A stretch of 64,000 nt of DNA from Apostichopus japonicus (taxonomy: Eukaryota; Echinodermata; Holothuroidea; Aspidochirotida; Stichopodidae): contig NC_092579.1 of the NCBI RefSeq assembly GCF_037975245.1, forward strand, positions 22,452,666-22,516,665. The letters run 5' to 3'. Below the pieces are notes generated by a model. That model ran no database searches, was not told the origin of the DNA, and worked only from the letters and a program-made list of their open reading frames with translations. Within the stretch, counting starts at the first letter, position 1. Each line of letters starts with the position of its first letter. This document shows, one piece after another, positions 1-11,700 of this stretch. Both the position numbers and the translations under genes were made by a program.

Positions 1-111
1 TTGCAATTAAGTTAATAACGGCAACATTTATGTTGCGAACGGGCACGAATCGGAAGCATGGTCACATAAATGTATGTCGGCTAGGAAACCTTATAATAGA
101 ACTGAACACAT

Positions 112-345
112 CTCCTGTTGACTTACACGATAAATAACCAAGGTAATGTTGTGTCCCAGGTCTGGTATATATAGAGGTACCCACAAGATCAATGTTACCC
201 CTCACTGGATAGCTGATACTGTAGCTTTTTTTTTTATAACAGTGAGATTCCAATGTTTTCTTCACTTGTGAACACGCCTCTTTACCCACCAGTAAACAAT
301 GTTCCTACACTGGTCTACAATTTCCTCAATGTCCCCAATGTTCGC
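112..345 (+). repeat. Degenerate dispersed repeat, copy A
   Basis: Shares ordered blocks with 1384-1665 in the same orientation: ttgacttacac, cactggatagctgata and cacttgtgaacacgcctct, ending near a tcaatg..ccc block. Divergence is high with several indels, so this is an old interspersed element. The family is unknown. Confidence 0.5.
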
Positions 346-1383
346 ACTAAATATTCTTCCATTCGTGTCCTTTGATATCCAACTTCTGCACTGAGCGTGT
401 GGAGGTCTGGGGAGGGTGGACCTGTGTGTGTGTGTGGGGGGGGGGGTGTTGTAACAAGAACCAAACCAATAGTTTAACCAGAGCGCTACTATACACTTGG
501 ACAGGGTTGTAAACCTAACCAACTAATATCTGAAAAAGCAAACGGCGCACAATGTTGAGACTTATCATGGCGGTGATTTCATTGTAAACGAATGACAGTT
601 TATAGGACATTTAATCATTTGGGTATATCCACATTTGCTCTTCCATATTTTTCTGTCACGTTTAGTCAACAAGAATTAAATTACCCTTTATGCGTCCCAT
701 GGGTTCAACTTCATCTGTTTAAAATAGAGAACAAAACTGGGAATTAATATTCCTCGAGTAAGTTTAATCCAGTTTGGGAGCCACATGTCACACCCACAGT
801 CCTGTCAAATTCCACATACGGTTTACGTTCAATTCTATAGAACGCTAAAAGGGTCACAGTAGGTCGTGTGTCAGTGTAGTGAATCTGCTAGTGAAATATT
901 CAAGTCAGATTTTTAGCTTGAGGAAACTCTTATGTTGGCAATAGATAATAGATTGCAGTAGCTGTGTACTGGAGGTCTAAAATGGCCCTCTGCATGAGTT
1001 TAGGTCGCTATACATACGGTAGCTTAGACAATACACTGCCATAGTCCTTCCTATCAAACGTTACATCCTACTTCTTTAAGGTGATACAATACAGGAACGG
1101 TGCTAGACAATGACTAGGCCACTATTTCTGTGAGGAGGTATACCTCTTCTTTGATAACCTGCCCCCCTCCCCCACCCCTAACCCATTGAAAAATAAGTTA
1201 AAAATTACCCACTCAAAAATAAGTTAAAAAATGAACGACATTAAATAATCTCAATTAAGGTAGTTAAAGTGACTATTCAAGGATTATGATGTGTTTATTT
1301 AAGTCAAATAGAACATTACTTGTCCCTTCAGGGCTTCCATACTCATGATCGGTTTTAAGGTAGCATACGCCCATTAAAAGCCC

Positions 1384-1665
1384 CATTGACTTACACACTA
1401 AATCACAAAAGTAATGTCTTCTCTAAGCCTAGATAGAAGTTTTCACTTGCTAAACGCTACCCATCACTGGATAGCTGACAAGTTGGCCTTTCATGGCACC
1501 ATCAATTTTCCGTACCATGACCATGTAGATTTTTTGCTACGAGAGCCGGAACTTTTCGTCACTTGTAAACAAACCTCTCCACTCAGTGGTAAACAAATTT
1601 CCTACGCTGCTCCTTGGAGGCCTAAAGGGGTCTAAAATTGCCTCAATTGACCCAATTTTTTAACC
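1384..1665 (+). repeat. Degenerate dispersed repeat, copy B
   Basis: Partner of 112-345: ttgacttacacactaaat, catcactggatagctgaca, cacttgtaaacaaacctct and a tail tcaattgaccc. No terminal inverted repeats or target duplications can be made out. Confidence 0.5.
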
Positions 1666-2047
1666 ACATGTGCTTCCATTTATGTTCTTTAACATCAAAG
1701 CCACAAAAAAGCACATCCTAATTGATAACATAGCAAAAAAGTTGTTCTCCTGTTCCTAATTGGCACTTTTCCTGAAGGAGAACATTTGCCGCGGATTGAT
1801 ATAGAGGCTAATAGGAGTATGCCACCTTAAGTTAAGCAAACTCTAGTCAGGGCTTCAATTCTTCGAGAGAGAAAAAAAAAAATCAGAAATAGCTAGCGCC
1901 CTCTAAGATATATGTCGATAGTTCACAGGATTATCATGCATGGGCAGCAAAAGGGCTATACGTCATGCTATAGAAGTCTATTATACACATTATTCATTGT
2001 CACATATTTTAATGGTGAGGTAATACGAGGTTAACCCCGATGTATTT

Positions 2048-2293
2048 ATGCAATACTCATGTGTTTGTGGTTTTGTCTACCTGCTGGATATCACTGGTGG
2101 AAGAAGCTACACCAATGTACACTTCAGGCTCAGATCGGAGAGGACATTTTATCTTGCTGATGAGATCGAAACATGGAGAAATAGGCTGATCAAGCTAACC
2201 AGACCTAACCCAAACCCAAAACAGCGTAAACAGAAAACCCCGTCCTTCAAAAGAAATCATGCTGTCCTTCTGAATAAGAGCAAAAATACTTAA
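2048..2293 (+). CDS. Short protein-like frame, possible terminal exon or remnant
   Basis: Reads RLRSERTFYLADEIETWRNR followed by a basic tail (PNPKQRKQKTPSFKRN) and a stop at 2291-2293. The first part loosely resembles the last strand and helix of a PH-like domain, but no diagnostic motif is present. There is no convincing acceptor or polyadenylation signal. It could be chance or an old gene fragment. Confidence 0.15.
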   Translation: MQYSCVCGFVYLLDITGGRSYTNVHFRLRSERTFYLADEIETWRNRLIKLTRPNPNPKQRKQKTPSFKRNHAVLLNKSKNT

Positions 2294-4955
2294 AAATATA
2301 TTCGTTTTAAGGAACGGCAAAGATTGTCAGTTTGTTTCTTGTTTTTGTTTGCAATCTTTGCGTAAAAAAAATTACTTAATTAAAATGATATGTGTTATCC
2401 AAATTTGATCTTTTGTTTTTATAATTTATTTGTAATATTCCCTCCGTCAAGTGAGGACGAAATGTTTGGCAAAAAGAACGATCTTAAAAACATCTGCTGT
2501 TGGTTGGATTTAGGAATCGTATAAAGTCGCCAGTGGGGAAAAGCTATTAGCGATGGAGTGCGGACGGTAATGTTAAGAGGGCGCTCTACTACAAATGGAA
2601 TGTAGCAGGGTGGGAGGGGCTGATTGGGGGTAAAGGAACGGGAAAGAGGATGTGACACATATAGACTACCTTCATACAATGGTTTATGGTCATAATGTGT
2701 GTGGATGCGTTGTGGGGGGGGGGGGGGGTGGGAGAGGGGCGTGATGAGTCGGAGAGAGGATATGTGGGCGTTGGAGGTAAGTGATGTTGAACGTTGAACT
2801 AACAAAAAGTACCTATAGTTTATGCAATGATGACCTACGTTTAGGTTAAACTTGAAAAAGGAAGTATAGCCATGGCTTTCACTACTGGCATTGGAAACAT
2901 AACTTATTAACAGGTGATAGTTTTGTGGGCTTCGGGTGAGTGATGAGGGGGGGGGGGGGGTGCGTCGTGGAAGGGAGTTCTTGACCCTTGCATGGAACAC
3001 ATCCTGCATGCAAAATATGTCAGAAGATATTTGGTTATTTGAGGGCATACTAAACTCATATGAGGACATAAAGGAATGTCTGATTAAATACAAATTCCCA
3101 GGTAGGCTAATATATGGTGTTACATTAATACTTGCAGTCTGGTTGTTTGATATTGATGAACACAACACGACCATATGCTTTGATTTCATACATTTTATAC
3201 ATAAATTCTAACATGCTAATGAAATTATCGAGATGACATAAGTAACTTGTGCGTCTTTTATTAAATATTCCAAGAAAATCTCGGTGAAAACAAGTCAATT
3301 TGCAGATTAATATTTATGAATTAACTTTCTTTTAATTTTCTTTCGTTTTCATTTTTTTTTTTAATTTTTAATTTTTAATTTTATTTATTTTTTCATATCC
3401 ATACATTTTCTCCGTACAGTTTGTTTTTTTCAATATTGATTTTTTAATTTTATTGATTTATTAATCAGGCATATCTATATAAAGCGTCTATTTCTGTGGT
3501 AGAACATCGGTTTCTTGTACGTTCGTCCAGCTTCCGTTTAGGGCAATCCTCAGTCGACGGATCCTCTTACTTTGTCCGACCGCATATCTGTAAGATAAAA
3601 GAAAAAACAAAGGACTTTTATATGATTTAGTGCTGTTTATAACAATAAGTATAATGAACGTTGTAATCAAACTATCTCAAAGAAAAGCACATCATGTCCT
3701 TAAATATCGAAATGATGAAATTAATGAGGTGATGAAATACATGTGTTTTTTATGGGAGTAGGGGATAGGTGGAACCAATACACTTCTGAAGTAGCATTTT
3801 CTACTAAGGATTTTTAAGATATAGGTCTATTAATTGCTACTTACCAAAGTTGTAAATTTGTCTCCCTAAACCTCACCTCCCTATGACTTCCTCTGCCCTC
3901 TCTCTCCACCTCCCTCCCCCCCCCCTCCCTCCCTCACCCTCCCTCTCCCGGGTTATTTATGGAAAAAGGCATAATTAAAACAGTTTTTCCCACCAAACTT
4001 ATCAGAGGTCAAGTCAGGTCAAGTCAGGTCATCGGTTGGTTTCCAATATAAGTGGGTACAGGTATACAACTGATGTATGCCACTATTACGCATTTTTCCA
4101 GAGTTATCATTTTTGACTGTTTGTATATTTATTTATTTTTTGTTTACTGAGCAGTTATAAGCCCTGGTTTGAGCTTGTTAAATCATTAAATGTTTTGGAG
4201 ACTCAAAGTGGGAAAACAGAGCCATTTGGAGGACTATCAATGCCCACCGAGTTCTCAGTATAGGAATGTGACATCCTATAGTCACACAATGAGAAGGTCT
4301 ACATATTCACGAGAAACTGACAATGGACTTGATAACGAACCCTGACCAGAATTATATGCAGGAAGGCTGCCGAAAGTGTTGAGGGCCAGGGAGATAGGGT
4401 GGTGGCGGGAAGCCACTACGCGCAGAGCCAGTTTCAGGGAGCTCTTGGAAATATGGGAGGAATAATCCTGTCATGTCATAATACACTTAACTAACCAAAA
4501 ATGAAGAATTTGAAACAGGGCGTTATGGCTTTCAACGCCTCTGCGTATATGGGACAGTATATGGTCTTATTTGGGAATGAATCATTCAGCACAACCTACG
4601 TAGCGTATACAAGGGACGTAAAACATGTTCCTTACCCGGGGGAATGGGTTGGTAAGTTTAGATATAATATATAAAAAATATAATTTACAAAAATATAATA
4701 ATTATTTATAGGGGAAGCATTACTGAGAAAACTCGACCCAAACCTCTACCGGAAAAGTGTTAAGCAATTTGGCTGAAATTCTTATTAAACAATGATTTTT
4801 CGGAAGAAAGAAATTGTTCTTTATACAACTGTTGTCCCAAACAGTGTTATACCCATGCATTCACAATACGATAGGTCTACTGCATATTGCTTGCACTCGA
4901 ACATTATAACACTATGTGTAGCCTATCCATACATTATTGTAAGTGTTATTAAACA

Positions 4956-5276
4956 TCATATACTAACATCATTGTCAACCTGGTTATTCGTTGCCGTATT
5001 TCTGTTTCTTTTCCTGGTTGCTAAGTGACCTTGCGTCTTCTCCAGATCCGATTTGATCTCATCCAACATAGACATGACGTGTCGGATGGCTTTCATCCTC
5101 TCGTTAATCTCATTCAAGACATTTGAGGTCATGGATTCAAATTCATCTCTTTCTTTTTTCAATCTTTCGCTTCCTTCTTCCGTTGACTTCAACACTTTCT
5201 GCTCTTCCTCTGAAACGTCTCCATGGCAACCTTCAGCCTGATCCATTTCTCCCTTCAAAGACGTTACTTGCTCCAT
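4956..5276 (-). CDS. Unidentified small coiled-coil protein or C-terminal exon
   Basis: A minus-strand frame of 106 residues from ATG at 5276 to TGA at 4956. The composition is that of a real helical protein: Glu/Lys/Met-rich with heptads (SERLKKERDEFESMTSNVLN, then NEINERMKAIRHVMSMLDEI) and a basic-polar tail (TRKRNRNTATNNQ). The frame stays open upstream through NFIHELLSYHPN, so this may be the last exon of a spliced gene. Possible acceptors are 5339 (gaaacag) or 5293 (gctaag), both with weak pyrimidine tracts. The second would join in phase with the frame at 7253-7370. I do not recognise the family. Confidence 0.42.
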   Translation of the reverse strand: MEQVTSLKGEMDQAEGCHGDVSEEEQKVLKSTEEGSERLKKERDEFESMTSNVLNEINERMKAIRHVMSMLDEIKSDLEKTQGHLATRKRNRNTATNNQVDNDVSI

Positions 5277-5892
5277 ATTTGGATGATAACTTAGCAATTC
5301 GTGTATGAAGTTACCTTGGCCTTTAGTCGCCTTGTAACCTGTTTCATGTCAGAACTATCTCATGCTATACAGTAAAATTCCCGACGTTCTAAAGCGAATT
5401 TAATGCTACAAAGAATTTGCCTGGAATGGTAGGTATTCAGCATACACGATTTGCATCACAAATAAACGCACAGCTAGATGAATACATTTATATTGTTATC
5501 TCTACATAGTACTCTGTCTAATTGCACTCTTACGAAAAAAGAAAGAAGTTGGACATTGTTTGGTAAATATAACTTTAGCGTAATTGGTAAACGAAGGCCT
5601 TTTGAAGTGCGAATTTGTTACATTGCGCCATCACTTTTGGAAGTTTACGTATTACTTACGGAACTCGGTCTTAGCAATTCCAAGTGGTTAGAAAGCCAAC
5701 AGAAGCTCAATCCGAATGATTGGTCGTGAATGAACAGTGCAAAATGATGTACATCAGCATCTCATCACTTTCTCAAATAACGAGGGAGATAGAGGCATAC
5801 CATTCTTTATCACTGTGGTGTAGCCATGGTGGGCGAAATTGTTTCAGACTAAGTGGCGTCGCCATACGTTTCGAGATGGAGGTAGGGTGGGC

Positions 5893-6363
5893 GAGGGGCA
5901 CAACAAAATGAGAGCAACATGCGGGGGGGGGGGGCAATGAATGCAGGTAATGTAAGTTGGCACCACGGAGGCGTAGTAATATCGGCATGGGGTCCAGTGG
6001 CCCCCACAGGGCCCAGGTGCCGGTGAAGCCCCCCGAAGCTTGGTAGTTTTTAGCTAAGATGCGTGTACCTTCCTGCCTAGTTTTCCTTTGGCATTGCCTA
6101 TTTCAACTGTGTGTGGGCGCCAGGGAGCCTTCATTGAAATTTGTAAGGGGTAGTGCCATCCCGCCCCAACCCTCGGTGAAGCCACTGTTCAAATTCCAAT
6201 TTCCAGATTCAAGAAGACTCCGACCAGCAACACTGCAGAGGAGCAAGCAAGTTTGAATAACTCATTAGCATCTGTCCCATCAGGATGAGGTCTTTAGCTT
6301 ATATGTTGTTGAGCGGGCACTGTGACCGCTACAAAACGCCCCTCCCTCCCGGCTCATACAACC
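5893..6363 (+). repeat. Tandem duplication, unit 1 (about 475 bp)
   Basis: This unit is repeated immediately at 6372-6845 with an offset of 472 to 480 bases. Shared landmarks are gaggggcacaacaaaa, aagttggcaccacgga, atcggcatggggtcca, aagatgcgtgtaccttcct and tctgtcccatcaggatgag. There is no long frame and no terminal inverted repeat. Confidence 0.85.
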
Positions 6364-6371
6364 AGGGGGGG

Positions 6372-6845
6372 GGAGGGGCACAACAAAACGAAAGCAACAT
6401 GCGGGGGGCACAGAATGCAGGAAATGTAAGTTGGCACCACGGAGACGTAGCCATATCGGCATGGGGTCCAGGGGCCCCACAGGGCCCAAGTGCCGGTTAA
6501 GCCTCTGAAGCTTGGTAGTTTTCAGCTAAGATGCGTGTACCTTCCTGTCTAGTTTTCCTTTCAATTGTGTGGGCGCCAGGGAGCCTACATTGAAATTTGT
6601 AAGGGGTAATACCCTCCCGCCCCACCCTTGGTGAACTGCCACTGTTTAAATTCCAATTTCCCGATTCATAACGACGGAAATACCAAATCCAAGAAAATTC
6701 CGCCCAGCTACACTGCAGAGGAGCAAACAAGTTTGAATAACTCATTAGAATCTGTCCCATCAGGATGAGGTCTTTAGCCTGTAGGTTGTGGAGCAGGTAC
6801 TGTGACCGCTACAGAACGCCCATCCTTCCCCGGCCCATACAACCG
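6372..6845 (+). repeat. Tandem duplication, unit 2 (about 475 bp)
   Basis: Second unit of the duplication. It differs by small indels and an extra 20 or so bases near 6670-6690 (ataacgacggaaataccaaa). Unit 1 has a longer poly-G. The low divergence suggests a fairly recent event. Confidence 0.85.
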
Positions 6846-7252
6846 CTTCAATTTGCCAATGTTATGAATAAAAGATAATAAAGATAAAATCAAATAAGAT
6901 GTTAAAGCAAGGTTCGTGGTTGCTCTCGCACATCGACCTTCACCTAAAACAATATTATATGAAACAATTGCACCTTGGTTTGATCAGTAACTTAAGATAC
7001 ATTGTTTAGTCGACTAGCAAACAGGATCATTAGTCCCAGCTCATAAATTAGAATAACGATATCCACGGAAAACTACCCAAGATCACTGCACCAACTGCAG
7101 CATGCATAATAGGTCAAAATTATCATACATATTATGTTAACAGTCTTCGGGCTATATCTTCCTGATCAGTTCAGTCTCCCCGATGTCCCCGATACCTCTT
7201 ATATGTTTTCTTTGTACCGGTACCGTTACGTATCGATCCGCTGACGGATTTT

Positions 7253-7370
7253 ACTCTCCTTCTTGTGTTAATTCTTGCAGATACAGGGCATTTGCGAGAA
7301 ATTTATATTTGTCTCTAACACCAACGAGTGCTATGTCACCCCTTTCTTCTTTCTCCGAGAAAACCAGTTC
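7253..7370 (-). CDS. Candidate internal exon of the same unnamed minus-strand gene
   Basis: The minus strand reads ELVFSEKEERGDIALVGVRD then KYKFLANALYLQELTQEGE before a stop at 7253-7251. The residue mix is protein-like, unlike the plus-strand reading. It has no ATG, so it would have to be spliced in. The acceptor could be cacgctaaag; a weak donor gagagtaaaa would leave phase 2, compatible with the exon at about 5292. The family is unknown. Confidence 0.25.
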
Positions 7371-7689
7371 ACATCTTTAGCGTGAAACTTCCCAAAATCG
7401 AGTACAACGTTATTGCGATTCGATCGATCCCTTGTTGCTACGGTGCTTGAAAGTTTATATATGAATATTCATATTACTTATATACATCGTATTCTTCAAC
7501 ATTTCAAAAATATTTCGAGTTCTAAAGGGGGATATTTTTAAGTGCTGCAAAAAGATATGTTTATTTCCTAAATTTAGCAGATTTATATGAAATCTAGAGT
7601 ACTAATTTGATGCAAATTTAAAAGAAAAAGGAACTGCGTTGGTTTTTCGCACAACAGGTGCTCTGTAGGCACGATCACCGGCCTGTTGC

Positions 7690-7857
7690 TTTTTCGCTTG
7701 GTATAGTACGGAAGACACGTTATTTACATTACAATCAGAGAGGCAAATTGAAAGGCGGACGAAGGTACGTGATGACAGTATTCAGTCTGTGGAGAAACAA
7801 CGAACGAGGAAATCGATAAAAGTTGATTGAGTAGACCATGATGAATGGTGTTTCGAA
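7690..7857 (+). promoter_or_regulatory. Possible KIF19 promoter / noncoding first exon area
   Basis: This stretch is richer in CpG than its surroundings and has two good donor-like sites, gaag/gtacgt at 7765 and cgaa/gtgagt at 7858. Either could end a noncoding first exon joined to the acceptor at 14012. It lies about 0.3 kb from a minus-strand exon candidate at 7253-7370, so a shared bidirectional promoter is possible. No TATA box was found. This is inference only. Confidence 0.2.
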
Positions 7858-8426
7858 GTGAGTAGATCTTTGGTCAACTTATGCTTAACTATGGACGATG
7901 TTAACGTGTTTATCGCTAACATTCATGTGATTACATTTACAGTAGCCTAAGCGAATTACGAAGAACTCCGTTTCTAATTGACAGTGTTGTTAGTGCTAAC
8001 ATTACTACGATAACTCCATTGTTACAGCCACAATCTAAACCAAACTTGATCGGTCCAGTATTTTGCCCTGAGATCTGTTTGCAGCAGTGTATTCTCAAGA
8101 AAGTGACTAACAACGGTGAATGTAATGTACAGGTGGGCATAACTAAGTACTAAATTAGGCAGGTACATTAGGCCTAGTAACAGTTTGGTTATATAGGCAA
8201 GAATAAAAAGGCCTAACTTGGACCTAGACCTAGGATAGCCTATGCCTAGCCAGTGTCACTGGGGTGGACCTAGGACAGTTATTTAGGCGAAAACACTTGA
8301 TATCTAACTAAGCCAACTTTATATGAGCTGTGTTTTTGTTCCAGTAATTTGGTTAAATCTTAAGCTAACCCTTTCTCATATTTATTGATACTACTTAGTA
8401 AGTTGAGTCTCGTCTATCCGACATGC

Positions 8427-8560
8427 TCAGTGATTAACCTCCCGCCACGTATCACAATCTTGCGCAATGTTTATTGTTTCCTGGAAATTGTTAATGTTAA
8501 CGTCCTTTAATTGTGACTTTATTTTTTGAAGCAAGGTAGTCACAGGCCTTCTTACTGGTT
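8427..8560 (-). mobile_element. LINE-type retrotransposon, degenerate 3' end of the polyprotein
   Basis: On the minus strand the frame ends with KPVRRPVTTLLQKIKSQLKD, then IAQDCDTWREVNH and a stop. The order [RPxGRP-T-W/L..LKxDL ... IAQDRxxWR] is typical of the last 40 residues of LINE polyproteins (RTE- or CR1-like) in invertebrates. The frame is open further upstream, but no reverse transcriptase motifs are visible, so only a 5'-truncated piece is present. Confidence 0.45.
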
Positions 8561-8771
8561 TAGCAGTATGTCTCAATGCTTCTCTTACTAAGACCCTGAA
8601 TATGGAGAATGCAATACATCTGGTCATTATTTGATGTGATCCCTTCACACTGTTTTGGAGGTTTTCTCTCCATATAAAGCCAAAGAGATAAATGTACTTG
8701 GCCATTTTTACTATGTAATAGCTGTCTCTGCATATTATTGTACGGTATACCCGTTGGGAGCTGTCTTGCAT

Positions 8772-11700
8772 ACAAGCTGTGTACCATGTTGCAGAATAAA
8801 TCAGAATGATCTGCTATATATTAGCACATGATGTAAAGTCATTTATGTTAAAGTTGCAAGGGCATTTGACATGTAATACAAATTTATATTTTGGTACTGT
8901 AATTGGTAAAGGTGATACACATGTATGCCGTATTCATGAAAAGGAACCATGTGTAAACACATATATATATAAACCATATATTTCCCGTATGAAAAATATT
9001 TAACCATATATACGGGATGTAAATCGTACAGTAAGCACTTTTCTTTCTTTAAAAAAAACCCAATTTCTTCTGAAAAGAACCAAAATTTCTTCCAATCCTA
9101 CAGATGATTGATTATGTTTGAAAACAAGTAAATCATAACAATCAACTGCAAGGTACAGGGTTAACAAACTTTCCATTACATAGATTTTCATGCTAATAAT
9201 AGTCAATGATGCTTTTCCAAATTTTCCCTGATCTGATTAGCTAATAGTCCCGTATCCTTTGTCTGAAAGCATTCTTGCATCCGTAGTGCTCAATGAACGT
9301 AACTTTCCCGTTTTAGAGATAGCAAAGTTTGTGCTACCATATATGCACTCAAATATCACAACGTTAGGCCTAGTTGTCATATAGGTACATTTTGACAACA
9401 TGCGCTCATTCATGCATGGTACAAGATGCACTTGAATTTCTGCACCTATCATGAAATATTTGAATTGTTTTGATCAGAAATGTTGTGAGTTGAGACAATC
9501 TATGAATTTGTGGGAAGCTACATCTCTGATACTGAAAGGATTTTTCATCCTCACAGTATGCATGTCTGTTCCTTCCACATTGATAGAACTTTGCTAATTA
9601 ATGTAAAATGTGCATTCATACCACAGCAATATCATTATTGCCAACTTGTGTAAATTTTCGAGTCCCTTTTGGCCACATGTTTCAGTCAATTTTTTGGTGC
9701 AACGTTCGTGTGTAAACTACTGTGCTTCATGCATCATCAAAAGTATAGTCATTAAAGTTTAATATTTTTTAATCAGCATTGTGTAATACTTGGGCCTACT
9801 GTAATATTCGTGGAGCTGGTTGTTAGCAAACACTGCAAAGGACCCAGGGTAAATGTTGGATCAGGTTTTGAGCATTTGCATATGTGTAGTTGAATCTCCG
9901 AAGTTCGAATGGGCCTATTTACATGCACTAGTTAACTGTGTGGAATTTAGCGAGAGATCTGCTAACTGTAGGTTCAGGAATTAATGAAGAGTTGCTTGTT
10001 GGTGAAATTGATGCAAGGTCAAAGCATGGAGCTATAACAGAGTAAGAATGTAGCGAGTAGGGAAGTACAAGGGCGGTTGAAAAATTCGTTGAAAGGGGCA
10101 GGGCCGGCAAAAAGAGGGCCGGGCCCTGTAAAACAGCGAATCTAGGGCAATGGGCCATCTGCCCTATATATTGTGCATTCACAAATTATAGGCAGTGATG
10201 TCATAGCATGTTTACAACTACACTAGTAAAAGTAGGTCATACAATAAACACAAGTGGTGTTCGATCGGGATGCAAGCTTTTTTTCACAGGATGCAAACTT
10301 TTTGGGGGCCTTGTGTCCCTTTTCTATTAACATTACTGAACACCTCAATCAAAACATTTTTTGTTGTTGAAATTTCATCAGAGCACCCTTGGATGACACT
10401 CAATGTCACATTCATCCTTGAAAAAATTGTAAAGCATTGTAAACATATTATTTGAGGCCATAAAAACCTTAAATGCTTTCCCAAAAGTCAGATATGTTTT
10501 GTGTAGCATATCTGAGAAACTGACTCAATGGTCTGCGTAGTATATATATATAGATTATAAGCAAAGTCATGAATTTCTGCTGTTTAAAGTGTTGTTGCTC
10601 AAAAGTCTAAAAGTGGTAGAAATACAATCAGCTTTGATAGCTGTGCCTTTAAAAAGTCTACATTCTACAACATGTCAAAATTTAATTATGTTTCTAAAGT
10701 CTTCCTGTACAGTAGCATGAGGCCATTTTGCCAAGTTTCTTATAAAACTTGACTGATATCGTCTGCATTACATAATTTGCGTATGTTGTGACGATATAAG
10801 CCGATCTCATTACATTGCTGGTTAGATTATCAGTAATACTGTACATCTGTATATACTCTACATTACATAATGTACTTTATTGTATTCCAGTATGGAATTT
10901 TATGATGCCTCTATTGTCAAAATTTGGTAGATTCATCTAAGAATGACCTCTTAAATTTTAAGTATCTATATAGAACCCACTGAGAAACCAATCATTTTTG
11001 CTGTTAGCAAGATGTAATTAGATGTTTGAACTAGAAATTTAACCGTTCTATCTTCTAATGGCAGTCATGAAAGGGAAGTTATATATGATCCATCATGCAA
11101 GCGTTTTCGGAAGATGTATAAATGTGCTATGTGTACTGGACTTGCTAAATGGTTAATTTGCCGTAAATGAAGAAATAACTGAAGATACAAGGCATTTTAG
11201 TGTTTATTATATAAACATACAAAATTGTATTTACAGTACAGTAGGGAGGTATCTAGTATTAATAACGTCAGATGTGATCCAACACATCTCTGATCGTTCG
11301 TTCATGGAATCATGAAATGTTACAAGTGAGACTGTAAAATATAAGCAAATCATTTACATATTGTCCGTTATCAAAATCTTGAGTGATTTTTTGAAGCAGT
11401 GAAAAAACGAACTGCATGCTAACAGCGTGTTTATAAGAAAAGCTTTTATGATTATGGTCTCGGCTTTTAACGAGATGACTGTTTCAATAGTCGTGGATTT
11501 TTTTCCCTTTCAATTTTGTTTCATTTGATTGATTTTTGTCCTTTAGATGATATTTTGCTTGAGTGGTTCAATGTACTTACTGTACCATGAACTTAATGAC
11601 TTCTTAGAACATCAGTAAATTTACACAGTTAGGTAGAATGAGCACTTCATCTAATTGAAAGCAGAAATTTGTCGTCTTCTATGGGAAATGTGTTCATGTA

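Larger units (their letters stand above)
346..4955. other. Upstream noncoding stretch
   Basis: Apart from the repeat at 1384 and the weak frame at 2048, I see no gene. It contains poly-G tracts (about 437-446, 2713-2728, 2946-2959), a T-rich run at 3330-3440, C-rich simple sequence at 3895-3945, a small gtcaagtcag triplication near 4010 and a hairpin at 2314-2360 (gcaaagattg / caatctttgc). Confidence 0.5.

Noticed and set aside
2419-3189. 256-codon minus-strand frame as a gene
   Set aside because: No domain, no splice context, proline runs derive from poly-G/C tracts; kept only as a low-interest note.
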